Of a DNA stretch of 64,000 nucleotides, positions 55,406-64,000 are shown in pieces. Within the stretch, counting starts at the first letter, position 1, and each line of letters begins with the position of its first letter. The DNA lies in assembly GCF_008727755.1 (NCBI RefSeq), contig NZ_CP044231.1, positions 2,170,001 to 2,234,000 of the forward strand, given 5' to 3'. Position numbers and translations under genes: made by a program. The notes under the pieces were generated by a model. It made no database searches and was not told where the DNA came from. It saw only the letters and a program-made list of their open reading frames with translations. The DNA comes from Microbacterium caowuchunii. GTDB taxonomy: Bacteria; Actinomycetota; Actinomycetes; Actinomycetales; Microbacteriaceae.

Positions 55406-55965
55406 TACTTCGTCGCCTTCTCGGATGCCTCGAGCTCGGCCAGGAACCGGTCGACGACGCCCTGAGCGGTCGCATCGTCGTTCAGCTTCTCGCCGATCAC
55501 ACCGCCGGCGAGGTCGAGGGCGAGAGCGCCCACCTCACCGCGGAGGGACACGAGCGCCGCCTGACGCTCGGCTTCGATCTGTGCGTGGGCCTGCGCGGTG
55601 ACGCGAGCGGCTTCGGCAGAAGCCGACTCCTTCGCCTCGGCGACGATCTTCTTGCCGTCCTCGCGGGCGGCCTCACGGATCTCACCGGCCTCCTTGCGGG
55701 CCTCGGCCAGCTGAGCGGTGTACTGCTCGAGGGCGGATTCCGCCTGTCGCTGGGCCTCGTCGGCCTTCGCGATGTTCCCCTCGATGGCGGCCGCGCGCTC
55801 GTCCAGCAGCTTCTGCATCTTCGGCAGCACCACGCGCCAGAAGACGACGAGGATGATGACGAAGCAGACCGCCGACCACACGATGTCGTACATCGCCGGC
55901 AGGAGCGGATTCTGCGCCGCCTCGTGGCCCTCTTCGGCCGCGTGGGTGACAAGAGCGTTCAGCAT
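55405..55965 (-). CDS. atpF: ATP synthase b subunit
   Basis: The 186-residue stator subunit has one N-terminal helix (about residues 25-47, IVWSAVCFVIILVVFWRVVLP) and a long charged helix that dimerises to hold the head. It overlaps atpH by one base. ATG 55965 follows the c-subunit gene by 28 bases. Confidence 0.95.
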   Translation of the reverse strand: MLNALVTHAAEEGHEAAQNPLLPAMYDIVWSAVCFVIILVVFWRVVLPKMQKLLDERAAAIEGNIAKADEAQRQAESALEQYTAQLAEARKEAGEIREAAREDGKKIVAEAKESASAEAARVTAQAHAQIEAERQAALVSLRGEVGALALDLAGGVIGEKLNDDATAQGVVDRFLAELEASEKATK

Positions 55966-55993
55966 CCTGTCTCCTTACTTGGATAGGTCGAGA

Positions 55994-57083
<1,090 letters not shown>

Positions 57084-57185
57084 AGGCTCCAGCTTCGGGG
57101 CATCGGTTGAAACCGTTGCGACGATGGTCGGTGTACACCGCGTTCTGGCACTCTGGCGCTCGCGGACGGGTGCGGTTAAACACTA

Positions 57186-57692
57186 TCAAACTCCTGGAGT
57201 CCCATCGTTCGTTTCCGCCCCACGGGAGCGCCGATCGCCCTCTTCCGGATCGGTGGGAAGCCGCGTGTCGCTGACGTTGGGCAGGCGCATCCGCATCATC
57301 ACGACGACGTCCACGACCAGGGAGGCCATCACGCTCACCACGAGCGCGACGAAGAAGACCCCGGGCTCGACCCAGTCCTGACCGCGCAGGATGAACAGCG
57401 CGACGATGAAGAGCACCAGCTTCAGGATCCATCCGCCCAGCACGATCCCGAAGAAGATCGGCACATAGAGCGGATCACCGAACCAGCGGTTCGCGATGAG
57501 GATGCTGGCGGCGGTGATGCCGAGGAAGATCGCGGCGACGAGGACCCCGGAGAGGGCGCTGCCGACACCGGGGGCGCCGGCGACGAGGAAGCCGACCACG
57601 GCGCCGACGACCAGGAGGACCGCCGTCACGATCCCGGAGAACACGAGAGCGGTGCGAAGGATCGGTGTACTGGACACGGTGGGTGGGGTCAT
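57186..57692 (-). CDS. atpI: AtpI-like small membrane protein of the ATP synthase operon
   Basis: The 168-residue protein has four helices (about residues 10-38, 40-60, 72-96, 100-126) and a polar, acidic C-terminal tail. It occupies the atpI position before atpB. AtpI proteins assist c-ring assembly or ion supply. The sequence match is weak, so the name rests mainly on context. Its ATG overlaps the upstream gene by ATGA, and its TGA is followed at once by TAG. Confidence 0.72.
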   Translation of the reverse strand: MTPPTVSSTPILRTALVFSGIVTAVLLVVGAVVGFLVAGAPGVGSALSGVLVAAIFLGITAASILIANRWFGDPLYVPIFFGIVLGGWILKLVLFIVALFILRGQDWVEPGVFFVALVVSVMASLVVDVVVMMRMRLPNVSDTRLPTDPEEGDRRSRGAETNDGTPGV

Positions 57693-58861
57693 GGGGTCTC
57701 CTCGGCGGGAAGCCGGTCGTCGGGCGTGGATTCGGGGATGGGCCGTCGCGTGGGCATCACGGTCACCACGAGGCAGGCGGCGATGCCCACGACCCCGAAG
57801 GCGACGCCGATCCAGTACTGGCCGAACCAGTCCTCGCGCGTGGCGATGTACATGAGCAGGACGGCGATGCCGATGACCGCTGTCCAGGAGTAGAAGATGA
57901 GCACGGCCGCACGGTCCGAGTGGCCCATGTCCAGCATCCGATGGTGCAGGTGCTTGCGGTCCGGGGAGAACGGCGACTTGCCGGCACGCATGCGCCGCAG
58001 GACCGCGGACCCGAAGTCCAGCAGCGGGAGGAGGACCACGGCGACCGGCAGCAGGATCGGGATGAACGCACCCAGCAGCTGCGAGCGGCCCAGGGTGTCC
58101 GGATCGAGGACGGCCGGATCCAGCTGTCCCGTGATCGCGACGGCCGACGTCGCCATCAGCAGCCCCAGCATGAGCGCGCCCGAGTCCCCCATGAACATCT
58201 TCGCGCGATGCCAGTTGAGCGGCAGGAACCCGGCGCACACCCCGATCAGCACCACCGCGATGAACGAGGCCAGGTTGAAGTAGGTGCTCGCCCCGGTGTC
58301 ACGGGCGAGGAGGTAGGAGTAGGCGAAGAAGATCGTGTTGGCGATCAGGCACACCCCGGCGACGAGCCCGTCCAGTCCGTCGATGAAGTTCACCGCGTTC
58401 ATGACGATGACGATGGACAGGACGGTGAGCAGGAAGCTCACCCAGCTGGATCCGACCGTGAGACCGCCGATCGGCAGCGCATAGATCTGGATCTGGCCGA
58501 ACCAGGCGATGATCCCCGCGGCGAGGAACTGCGCCGCCAGCTTGATCATCCAGTCCAGGTCCCACAGATCGTCCGCGATCCCGACCATCACGATGAGGAG
58601 GGTGGCACCGAGGATGGAGAGCACGGGCCAGGGATCTGCCCAGAAGATGCTGAAGAACGAGATCTGGGACGAGATCGCGAACGCCGCCAGCACGCCGAGG
58701 AACATCGCGATCCCGCCGAGCCGGGGCGTCGGCCGGGTGTGGACGTCGCGCTCACGGATCGGCGGGTGCAGCTTGTACCGGATCGCGATCTTCCAGACGG
58801 CCCAGGACAGCGCGAAGGTGATGACCGCCGTGACGACCGCGATGAGGAGGTACTGCTTCAC
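57689..58861 (-). CDS. wecA: WecA/TagO-type polyprenyl-phosphate sugar-1-phosphate transferase
   Basis: The 390-residue protein with about eleven helices carries the family motifs RPTPRLGG, GIADDLWDLD, NAVNFIDGLDGLVAG, FMGDSGALMLG and the KHLHHRMLDMGH histidine motif that distinguishes WecA from MraY. It links a sugar 1-phosphate such as GlcNAc-1-P to undecaprenyl phosphate for wall polymers. It overlaps both neighbours by ATGA (58858-58861 and 57689-57692), so wall and ATP synthase genes share one translational chain. Confidence 0.9.
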   Translation of the reverse strand: MKQYLLIAVVTAVITFALSWAVWKIAIRYKLHPPIRERDVHTRPTPRLGGIAMFLGVLAAFAISSQISFFSIFWADPWPVLSILGATLLIVMVGIADDLWDLDWMIKLAAQFLAAGIIAWFGQIQIYALPIGGLTVGSSWVSFLLTVLSIVIVMNAVNFIDGLDGLVAGVCLIANTIFFAYSYLLARDTGASTYFNLASFIAVVLIGVCAGFLPLNWHRAKMFMGDSGALMLGLLMATSAVAITGQLDPAVLDPDTLGRSQLLGAFIPILLPVAVVLLPLLDFGSAVLRRMRAGKSPFSPDRKHLHHRMLDMGHSDRAAVLIFYSWTAVIGIAVLLMYIATREDWFGQYWIGVAFGVVGIAACLVVTVMPTRRPIPESTPDDRLPAEETP

Positions 58862-59556
58862 GCGGGACCGTCCGCGCCCTCTGCCGGCTCGGGTTCCGGT
58901 TCGAGCGCGTCGCCGAGGACCGCGGCCAGCTCGGCGAAGGACACCGCGCCGTGACGGAGGACCCGGGCGCGGCCTCCTCCCCCGTGCGCGAGGGCGGTCG
59001 CGTCGACGATCGTGGAGGGGACACCGGTGATGCTCGCTCCGTCGTCGAGGTACACGGCCACGCTGTCACCCAGCATGTCCCGGGCGGAGAACGCGTCGAC
59101 GGCGGCGGGACGGCCGGTCAGATTGGCGCTCGAGACGGCGAGGGGCCCGGTCTCCTCCAGCAGCTCGAGGGCGAGACGATGGGCCGGCATCCGCACGGCG
59201 ACCGTTCCGCGGGTCTCCCCCAGATCCCAGGAGAGCGAGGGCTGCGCGGGCAGCACGATCGTGAGCCCGCCCGGCCAGTGCGTCTCGACGAGGCGTTCCA
59301 CCGGCTCCGGCAGGTCGCTCACCAGGGCGCGGACCGTGTTCAGTCCCGCGACGAGCACGGGCGGCGGCTGCTGTCGACCCCGGCCCTTCGCCGCCAGCAG
59401 CGCGGCCACCGCGGCGGGGCTGAAGGCGTCGGCGGCGATCCCGTAGACGGTGTCGGTCGGCATGACGACGAGCTCGCCGCGGGCGATCGCCTGGCGCGCC
59501 TGACGCATGCCGGCGAGCAGCTGCGACTCGTCTCGGCAGTCGAAGAAAGAGGACAT
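58858..59556 (-). CDS. L-threonylcarbamoyladenylate synthase (Sua5/YrdC family)
   Basis: The 232-residue protein forms threonylcarbamoyl-AMP for the t6A37 modification of ANN-decoding tRNAs. It shows VVMPTDTVYGIAADA, KGRGRQQPPPVLV, HWPGGLTIVLPA, VAVRMPAH, PLAVSSANLTG and SIVDAT-like PSTIVDAT. The C-terminus is an acidic Glu/Pro tail. A TAGACT hexamer (59566-59571) lies nine bases upstream of the ATG. It follows prmC by 34 bases, the common bacterial order. Confidence 0.92.
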   Translation of the reverse strand: MSSFFDCRDESQLLAGMRQARQAIARGELVVMPTDTVYGIAADAFSPAAVAALLAAKGRGRQQPPPVLVAGLNTVRALVSDLPEPVERLVETHWPGGLTIVLPAQPSLSWDLGETRGTVAVRMPAHRLALELLEETGPLAVSSANLTGRPAAVDAFSARDMLGDSVAVYLDDGASITGVPSTIVDATALAHGGGGRARVLRHGAVSFAELAAVLGDALEPEPEPAEGADGPA

Positions 59557-59565
59557 GACGACACC

Positions 59566-59571
59566 AGTCTA
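59566..59571 (-). promoter_or_regulatory. Likely -10 element before the threonylcarbamoyl-AMP synthase gene
   Basis: TAGACT on the minus strand; the leader would be about three bases. It could also feed wecA and the ATP synthase genes. Confidence 0.45.
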
Positions 59572-59590
59572 CGTGCCGCGCCCCGTCGCC

Positions 59591-60490
59591 TCAGGGGCGG
59601 ACGGCCGTCGTCACCCGGTCGCGCAGGGTCAGGTCGCGGTGCGTGGCGGTCGCGAGCCACCCCGCCGAGGCGAGGACGTCGCGTACGCCCTCCCCCTGCA
59701 GCTCGCCGTGCTCGATCACGATCAGCCCGCCCGGGTGCACGAGCCGGAGACCCACCTCAGCCAGTACCCGGACGACGTCCAGGCCGTCCGCGCCCCCGTA
59801 GAGGGCCTGCGGCGGGTCGTACAGGCGCACCTCGGGATCCCGCGGGATGGCGGCATCCGGGACGTACGGGGGGTTCGAGACCAGGACGGTGACGGTGCCG
59901 TCGAGCTCGGGGAACGCGGATGCGAGATCCGTGAATGCGAGGTGCGCGTTGGCGGCGCCCACCCCCTCGAAGTTGCGGGCGGTCCACGCGTACGCGTCCG
60001 CGGAGTTCTCGGCAGCGTGCACGCGCGCGTGCGGCACCTCCGTGGCGAGGGCGAGCGCGATCGCGCCGGAACCGGTGCCGAGATCGACCGCCACGGGGGC
60101 CGGTGACGCGGCCGCACGGAGTGCGTCGATCGCGATCTGCGCCACCATCTCGGTCTCCGGACGCGGCACGAACACCCCGGGACCGACCGCCAGTTCGAGG
60201 TGCCGGAAATGCGCGACCCCGGTCAGGTGCTGCAGCGGCTCGCGGGCGGCGCGACGGGCGGCCAGTTCACCGAGCCGTGCGGCGTCGGCGGCGGAGACCT
60301 CGTCGCCCCGGAAGGCGGCGGCCTGCACCCCTCCCCGCCGCAGGTCCAGCACATGGCCGGCGAGCAGCTCCGCGTCGACGCGGGGATCGAGGATGCCCGC
60401 GTCCGTGAACAGCGCGGCCATCTCGTCGAGGACGAGCCCGAGCGGGCGGGATGCGGGCGTGGACGCGGGGGGCTGATCGACGGAGGTCAT
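59591..60490 (-). CDS. prmC: Release factor glutamine methyltransferase
   Basis: The 299-residue SAM enzyme methylates the glutamine of the GGQ motif of release factors. It has FVPRPETEMVA, the SAM-binding VDLGTGSGAIALALA, and the catalytic VSNPPYVPD. ATG 60490 was preferred to an in-frame GTG at 60502 because the TAGGGT -10 (60501-60506) overlaps the latter. Its target gene prfA lies nearby (63650) but is cut off by three genes on the other strand. Confidence 0.92.
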   Translation of the reverse strand: MTSVDQPPASTPASRPLGLVLDEMAALFTDAGILDPRVDAELLAGHVLDLRRGGVQAAAFRGDEVSAADAARLGELAARRAAREPLQHLTGVAHFRHLELAVGPGVFVPRPETEMVAQIAIDALRAAASPAPVAVDLGTGSGAIALALATEVPHARVHAAENSADAYAWTARNFEGVGAANAHLAFTDLASAFPELDGTVTVLVSNPPYVPDAAIPRDPEVRLYDPPQALYGGADGLDVVRVLAEVGLRLVHPGGLIVIEHGELQGEGVRDVLASAGWLATATHRDLTLRDRVTTAVRP

Positions 60491-60500
60491 GGCTGCATCC

Positions 60501-60506
60501 ACCCTA
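60501..60506 (-). promoter_or_regulatory. Likely -10 element of prmC
   Basis: TAGGGT on the minus strand, ten bases before ATG 60490. Confidence 0.45.
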
Positions 60507-60546
60507 TCCGGCCGTCATATTCGGGTCCGTCCCGGCGGCGCTCGCC

Positions 60547-60552
60547 TAGGCT
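60547..60552 (+). promoter_or_regulatory. Likely -10 element of cysK
   Basis: TAGGCT gives a leader of about 30 bases that contains GAAAGG before ATG 60589; this gene is Shine-Dalgarno led, unlike many neighbours. Confidence 0.5.
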
Positions 60553-60588
60553 GGTCGGGCGACCTCCGTCTCCCGAAAGGCCACCGCC

Positions 60589-61527
60589 ATGCCCGGAATC
60601 CACTCCGACATCACAACCGCCTTCGGCGGCACACCGCTCGTGCGGCTGAACCATGTGACCGAAGGTCTCGACGCCGAGGTCCTCGTCAAGCTCGAGTACT
60701 ACAACCCCGCGTCCAGCGTGAAGGATCGCCTGGGCATCGCCCTCGTCGACGCCGCAGAGGCCTCCGGCGAGCTGAAGCCGGGCGGCACGATCGTCGAGTC
60801 GACGAGCGGCAACACCGGCATCGCACTGGCGATGGTCGGCGCCGCCCGCGGCTACCGGGTCATCCTCACGATGCCCGCTTCCATGTCGAAGGAGCGCCGC
60901 ATCCTGCTCAAGGCCTTCGGCGCCGAACTCGTCCTCACCGACCCCACGAAGGGCATGGCCCTCGCGGTCGACGAGGCCCAGCGCATCGTCGCCGAGACCC
61001 CGGGCGCGGTGTGGGCCCGTCAGTTCGAGAACGAGGCGAACCCCGCGATCCACCGCAAGACCACCGCGGAGGAGATCCTGCGCGACACCGACGGACGGCT
61101 GGACCTCTTCGTCGCCGGCATCGGTACCGGGGGCACGATCACCGGCGTCGGCCAGGTGCTGAAGGAGAAGGTGCCGGGCGTGCGCATCGTCGCCGTCGAG
61201 CCGAAGGACTCCCCCATCCTCACCGAGGGACACCCCGGGCCGCACAAGATCCAGGGCATCGGCCCGAACTTCGTTCCCGCGATCCTCGACCGCGAGGTGA
61301 TCGACGAGGTCGTCGACGTGGGCTTCGAGGACTCCCTGCGCGTGGCGCGCGAGCTCGCCGCGCGCGAGGGCCTGCTCGTGGGCATGTCCAGCGGCGCCGC
61401 GGTCTGGGCCGCGCTGGAGCTGGCCAAGCGCCAGGAGAACGCCGGCAAGCGGATCGTCGTCATCGTCCCGGACACCGGTGAGCGCTACCTGACCACCGCC
61501 CTGTTCGAAGACCTCCGCGAGGACTGA
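60589..61527 (+). CDS. cysK: Cysteine synthase A (O-acetylserine sulfhydrylase)
   Basis: The 312-residue PLP enzyme makes cysteine from O-acetylserine and sulfide. The PLP lysine is Lys45 in [21 protein letters not shown] binds the substrate carboxylate and [10 protein letters not shown] the PLP phosphate. The C-terminal GMSSGAA is also present. It is followed by cysE with a one-base TGATG overlap, so both enzymes of the pathway are co-translated, and they can form the cysteine synthase complex. Confidence 0.95.
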   Translation: MPGIHSDITTAFGGTPLVRLNHVTEGLDAEVLVKLEYYNPASSVKDRLGIALVDAAEASGELKPGGTIVESTSGNTGIALAMVGAARGYRVILTMPASMSKERRILLKAFGAELVLTDPTKGMALAVDEAQRIVAETPGAVWARQFENEANPAIHRKTTAEEILRDTDGRLDLFVAGIGTGGTITGVGQVLKEKVPGVRIVAVEPKDSPILTEGHPGPHKIQGIGPNFVPAILDREVIDEVVDVGFEDSLRVARELAAREGLLVGMSSGAAVWAALELAKRQENAGKRIVVIVPDTGERYLTTALFEDLRED

Positions 61528-62105
61528 TGGGTCTCGCCTCGGTCGGGTCCCGTATGCGCGAGGACATCGCGTCCGCGCGCCTGCGGGATCCGGCCGCCCG
61601 CAGCAGCCTCGAGATCGCGGTGCTGTACCCGGGGCTGCACGCCATCTGGGCGCACCGGGTCTGGCATGCACTGTGGGTGCGGGGTCTGCGCTTCCCCGCC
61701 CGGGCGGGGTCGCAGCTGACCCGCTGGCTCACCGGCATCGAGATCCACCCCGGCGCCCGCATCGGCCGGCGCTTCTTCATCGATCACGGCATGGGCGTGG
61801 TCGTGGGCGAGACGGCCGAGGTGGGCGACGACGTCATGCTGTACCACGGTGTCACCCTCGGCGGACGTCAGCGCGAGGGCGGCAAACGCCATCCCACCCT
61901 CGGCGACGGCGTCGCGGTGGGTGCGGGGGCCAAGATCCTCGGCCCGATCACGATCGGCGCGGGCTGCGTCGTGGGCGCCAACGCCGTGGTCACCAAGGAC
62001 GCCCCGCCGGACAGCGTCCTCGTGGGCGTCCCGGCCAAGGCGCGCGTGCGCCGTGCCGGAGAGGACACCCGCGCCCTCCTCACCGCACCCGAGTACTCGA
62101 TCTGA
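61527..62105 (+). CDS. cysE: Serine O-acetyltransferase
   Basis: The 192-residue hexapeptide-repeat enzyme acetylates serine with acetyl-CoA. The left-handed beta-helix covers [36 protein letters not shown] and [15 protein letters not shown]. It is shorter than E. coli CysE, as usual in Gram-positives. The C-terminus ends LLTAPEYSI, with the terminal Ile of the CysK-binding tail. Confidence 0.93.
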   Translation: MGLASVGSRMREDIASARLRDPAARSSLEIAVLYPGLHAIWAHRVWHALWVRGLRFPARAGSQLTRWLTGIEIHPGARIGRRFFIDHGMGVVVGETAEVGDDVMLYHGVTLGGRQREGGKRHPTLGDGVAVGAGAKILGPITIGAGCVVGANAVVTKDAPPDSVLVGVPAKARVRRAGEDTRALLTAPEYSI

Positions 62106-62202
62106 CCCGCTCCGGCGCTCGGCGCCGGCGGGAATGCGGGCGCGAGGCCGAGGGGGCTCGGCGGGCGCGGCGGAAGGAGGGCGGACGGCCGGCGCAGCGG
62201 CC

Positions 62203-62208
62203 TAGGCT
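62203..62208 (+). promoter_or_regulatory. Leaderless -10 element of the amidase gene
   Basis: TAGGCT, six bases, then ATG at 62215; the GAGG between them is directly next to the ATG and too close to act as a Shine-Dalgarno. Confidence 0.6.
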
Positions 62209-62214
62209 CGGAGG

Positions 62215-63612
62215 ATGACCGCCCTGCACGATCTCGACGCCCGCACGCAGGCGGCCTCACTCCGCTCGGGAGAACTGCTCCCCCATGAGCTCGCCGCGCA
62301 CTACCTGGAGCGCATCGCGCGCATCGGTCCCGCGATCGGCGCCTTCGTCGAGGTGACCCGGGATGCGGCACTGGCCCGCGCCCGCGGACTCACGCGCCCG
62401 GCAACCGGCCCACTGTGGGGGCTCCCGCTCGCGGACAAGGACCTCGTCGCGCGCGCCGGGGTGCCGACCCGATACGGCTCGCGGGCCTTCCGCGACCACG
62501 TTCCGCTGCGCTCCGACGAACTCGCCGCCGCACTGGACGAGGCCGGCGCGGTGAGTCTCGGCAAGACCGCGACGCCAGAGTTCGGCCTCACCGGGTACAC
62601 CGAGACGGCCTTCACTCCCCCGACCCGCGATCCCTGGGACCTCGGCCACGGCGCCGGCGGATCCAGCGGCGGTGCGGCGGCGGCCGTCGCGGCCGGCCTC
62701 CTCCCGGTCGCGCCCGGATCCGATGGCGGGGGCTCGATCCGCATCCCCGCCGCCACGGTCGGCATCGTGGGCCTGAAACCTGCCCGCGGACGGATGCCGA
62801 TCGGCTCCGGCGTCGACTCGTTCGCCGGACTCGCCGTGTCCGGCCCCCTCGCCCGCACGGTCGCCGACGCAGCCTTCCTCGCGGACGCCATGCGGCAGCT
62901 GCGCCCCTACCCCCACGCGTTGACCGCGCCGCACGCCCGTGAACTCCTGCCCGCCGCGCTCGACCCCGCGCCGGCCCTCCGCGTCGGGGTCACCACGGTC
63001 TCGCCCTGGGACGACGCGGAAGACATCGTCCTCGACCCCACCGCACGCGCCGCGGTGGACCTCGCCGCCGGCATGCTCGACCGCTCGGGGCACGCGGTGG
63101 ACGCCCTCGACTGGCGACCGCACGGGTACGCCGCGATGTTCCACGTCGTGTGGCGGGCGAGCGCCGCGCGGCTGCCACTCACCGAGGAGCAGCTGGGACT
63201 CGTCGAACCCGTCACGGCCTGGCTCGTCCGCGAGGGCAGAGCCCTCTCCGCCACGCGGGTCCTCGATGCGCTGGCCGCCGCGAACGCTTTCGAGCGCGAG
63301 ACGATCGCGGCGTTCGGCGGCTCCGACGCCGTGCTCACGCCCGCTCTGGCGCAGACCCCCCGGCCGGTGGGCTGGTTCGATGCCGAGGATGCGGAGCGGA
63401 ACTTCGCGCAACAGGTGCGGTATGCGCCGTACAGCAGTTTCGTGAACGTCGCGGGGCTCCCCGCCATCACCGTCCCGGTCACGACCGACGCCGGCGGGCA
63501 TCCGGTATCCGTCCAGCTCGTCGGCCGCCCCGGCGGGGAGGCGGCGATCGTCTCCCTCGCCGCCCAGCTCGAGTCGGCACGCGGTCCCCTGCCGCACCCT
63601 CCCCTCTGGTGA
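62215..63612 (+). CDS. Amidase-signature-family hydrolase
   Basis: The 465-residue protein has the AS-family triad Lys75 (LADKDLV), Ser150 (GGSSGG) and Ser174 (DGGGSIRIPA), with the family spacing. It resembles GatA, but no gatB/gatC gene is adjacent, so a free amidase acting on small amides or nitriles' products is more likely. The substrate is unknown. It converges on prfA with a 37-base gap. Confidence 0.88.
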   Translation: MTALHDLDARTQAASLRSGELLPHELAAHYLERIARIGPAIGAFVEVTRDAALARARGLTRPATGPLWGLPLADKDLVARAGVPTRYGSRAFRDHVPLRSDELAAALDEAGAVSLGKTATPEFGLTGYTETAFTPPTRDPWDLGHGAGGSSGGAAAAVAAGLLPVAPGSDGGGSIRIPAATVGIVGLKPARGRMPIGSGVDSFAGLAVSGPLARTVADAAFLADAMRQLRPYPHALTAPHARELLPAALDPAPALRVGVTTVSPWDDAEDIVLDPTARAAVDLAAGMLDRSGHAVDALDWRPHGYAAMFHVVWRASAARLPLTEEQLGLVEPVTAWLVREGRALSATRVLDALAAANAFERETIAAFGGSDAVLTPALAQTPRPVGWFDAEDAERNFAQQVRYAPYSSFVNVAGLPAITVPVTTDAGGHPVSVQLVGRPGGEAAIVSLAAQLESARGPLPHPPLW

Positions 63613-63649
63613 CACGTCGCGTCCGCTCGCGGGACGGACGGAGTGGGTG

Positions 63650-64000
63650 TCAGTCGCCGGCGAGGGCGGCCAGCTGGGCCTCTTCGTCCGCGTGGATCGC
63701 GGACTCGATCAACGGGTCCAGCGCCCCGTCCATCACCTGGTCCAGGTTGTAGGCCTTATAGCCGGTGCGGTGATCCGCGATGCGGTTCTCCGGGAAGTTG
63801 TAGGTGCGGATCCGCTCGGAGCGGTCCATCCCGCGGATCTGGGACTTGCGCGCGTCGGAGGCCACCGCATCCCGCTCCTCCTGCTGCTTCGCCAGCAGTC
63901 GGGCGCGCAGCACGCGCATGCCCGCCTCGCGGTTCTGGAGCTGCGACTTCTCGTTCTGCATCGACACGACGATCCCCGTCGGCACGTGCGTGATGCGGAC
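63650..64000 (-). CDS. prfA: Peptide chain release factor 1, C-terminal part
   Basis: Only the last 116 codons lie in the window; the N-terminus and the GGQ loop are beyond its end. [51 protein letters not shown] and a C-terminus with [12 protein letters not shown] identify RF1, which reads UAA and UAG. prmC, which methylates RF1, is 3 kb downstream on the same strand. Confidence 0.95.
   Translation of the reverse strand, partial: VRITHVPTGIVVSMQNEKSQLQNREAGMRVLRARLLAKQQEERDAVASDARKSQIRGMDRSERIRTYNFPENRIADHRTGYKAYNLDQVMDGALDPLIESAIHADEEAQLAALAGD

Noticed and set aside
62215..63612. GatA subunit of the tRNA amidotransferase
   Set aside because: No gatB or gatC is adjacent, and the region after the nucleophile does not show clear GatA-specific stretches; called a general amidase.

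Overview
The window is about 70% G+C and reads as a chromosomal segment of a high-GC Gram-positive actinobacterium, most likely a Microbacteriaceae member close to Microbacterium. Pointers are the actinobacterial-type PFK, short NusA, long AtpH, 86-residue AtpC, a DUF1206 protein and heavy GTG start use. This placement is inference from family content; no rRNA or tRNA gene was seen. I found no phage, transposase or CRISPR array. Coding density is very high: no gene-free stretch exceeds about 220 bases.

Layout. 1-9.3 kb: end of an FAH-family hydrolase, a DUF4190 membrane protein, aspA, a metallophosphoesterase, the phosphate carrier pit with a coupled small membrane protein, a membrane molybdoenzyme, and oligopeptidase B. 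9.3-16 kb: pfkA, a SNF2-type helicase, a lipoprotein, an MFS exporter and a glycerophosphodiesterase. 16-25.2 kb: deoC, then ribF, two small membrane genes and truB; mutY divergent; then rbfA, infB, ylxR and nusA. 25.3-33.6 kb: a membrane-anchored lipase fusion, DUF1206, a LOG-like protein, proS, a BenE transporter and ispG. 33.7-35.8 kb: a complete tryptophan attenuator and a PhzE-type fused anthranilate/ADIC synthase. 35.8-50.2 kb: RseP-type protease, a MurE-like ligase, dxr, an FKBP lipoprotein, PlsC, OsmC, an asparaginase, a saccharopine-dehydrogenase-like protein, an FtsK/EccC-like ATPase, a PP2C phosphatase, a DUF5684 protein and yaaA. 50.2-60.5 kb: the ATP synthase operon (atpIBEFHAGDC on the minus strand) headed by prmC, the threonylcarbamoyl-AMP synthase gene and a wecA/tagO-type transferase. 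60.5-64 kb: cysK-cysE, an amidase, and the 3' end of prfA.

How the genes work together. aspA and the asparaginase handle Asp/Asn nitrogen; pit carries a PHO-box-like repeat; dxr and ispG are two MEP-pathway enzymes; WecA-type and MurE-like proteins belong to envelope synthesis; nusA-ylxR-infB-rbfA-truB is the usual transcription/translation cluster; cysK-cysE make cysteine.

The most distinctive signals are regulatory. At least 13 genes have a TANNNT -10 hexamer exactly six bases before the start codon and no Shine-Dalgarno sequence, so they are probably transcribed without a 5' leader; this also fixes several start codons. The tryptophan leader peptide is one of these, and it is followed by mutually exclusive hairpins that make a textbook attenuator. 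Other points to check are the PHO box, a paired TGTACATC operator at aspA, an 18-bp tandem repeat, a hairpin over the infB ribosome binding site, a DUF308-lipase fusion, a MurE paralogue with an altered DNPR-like motif, and an orphan EccC-like ATPase.
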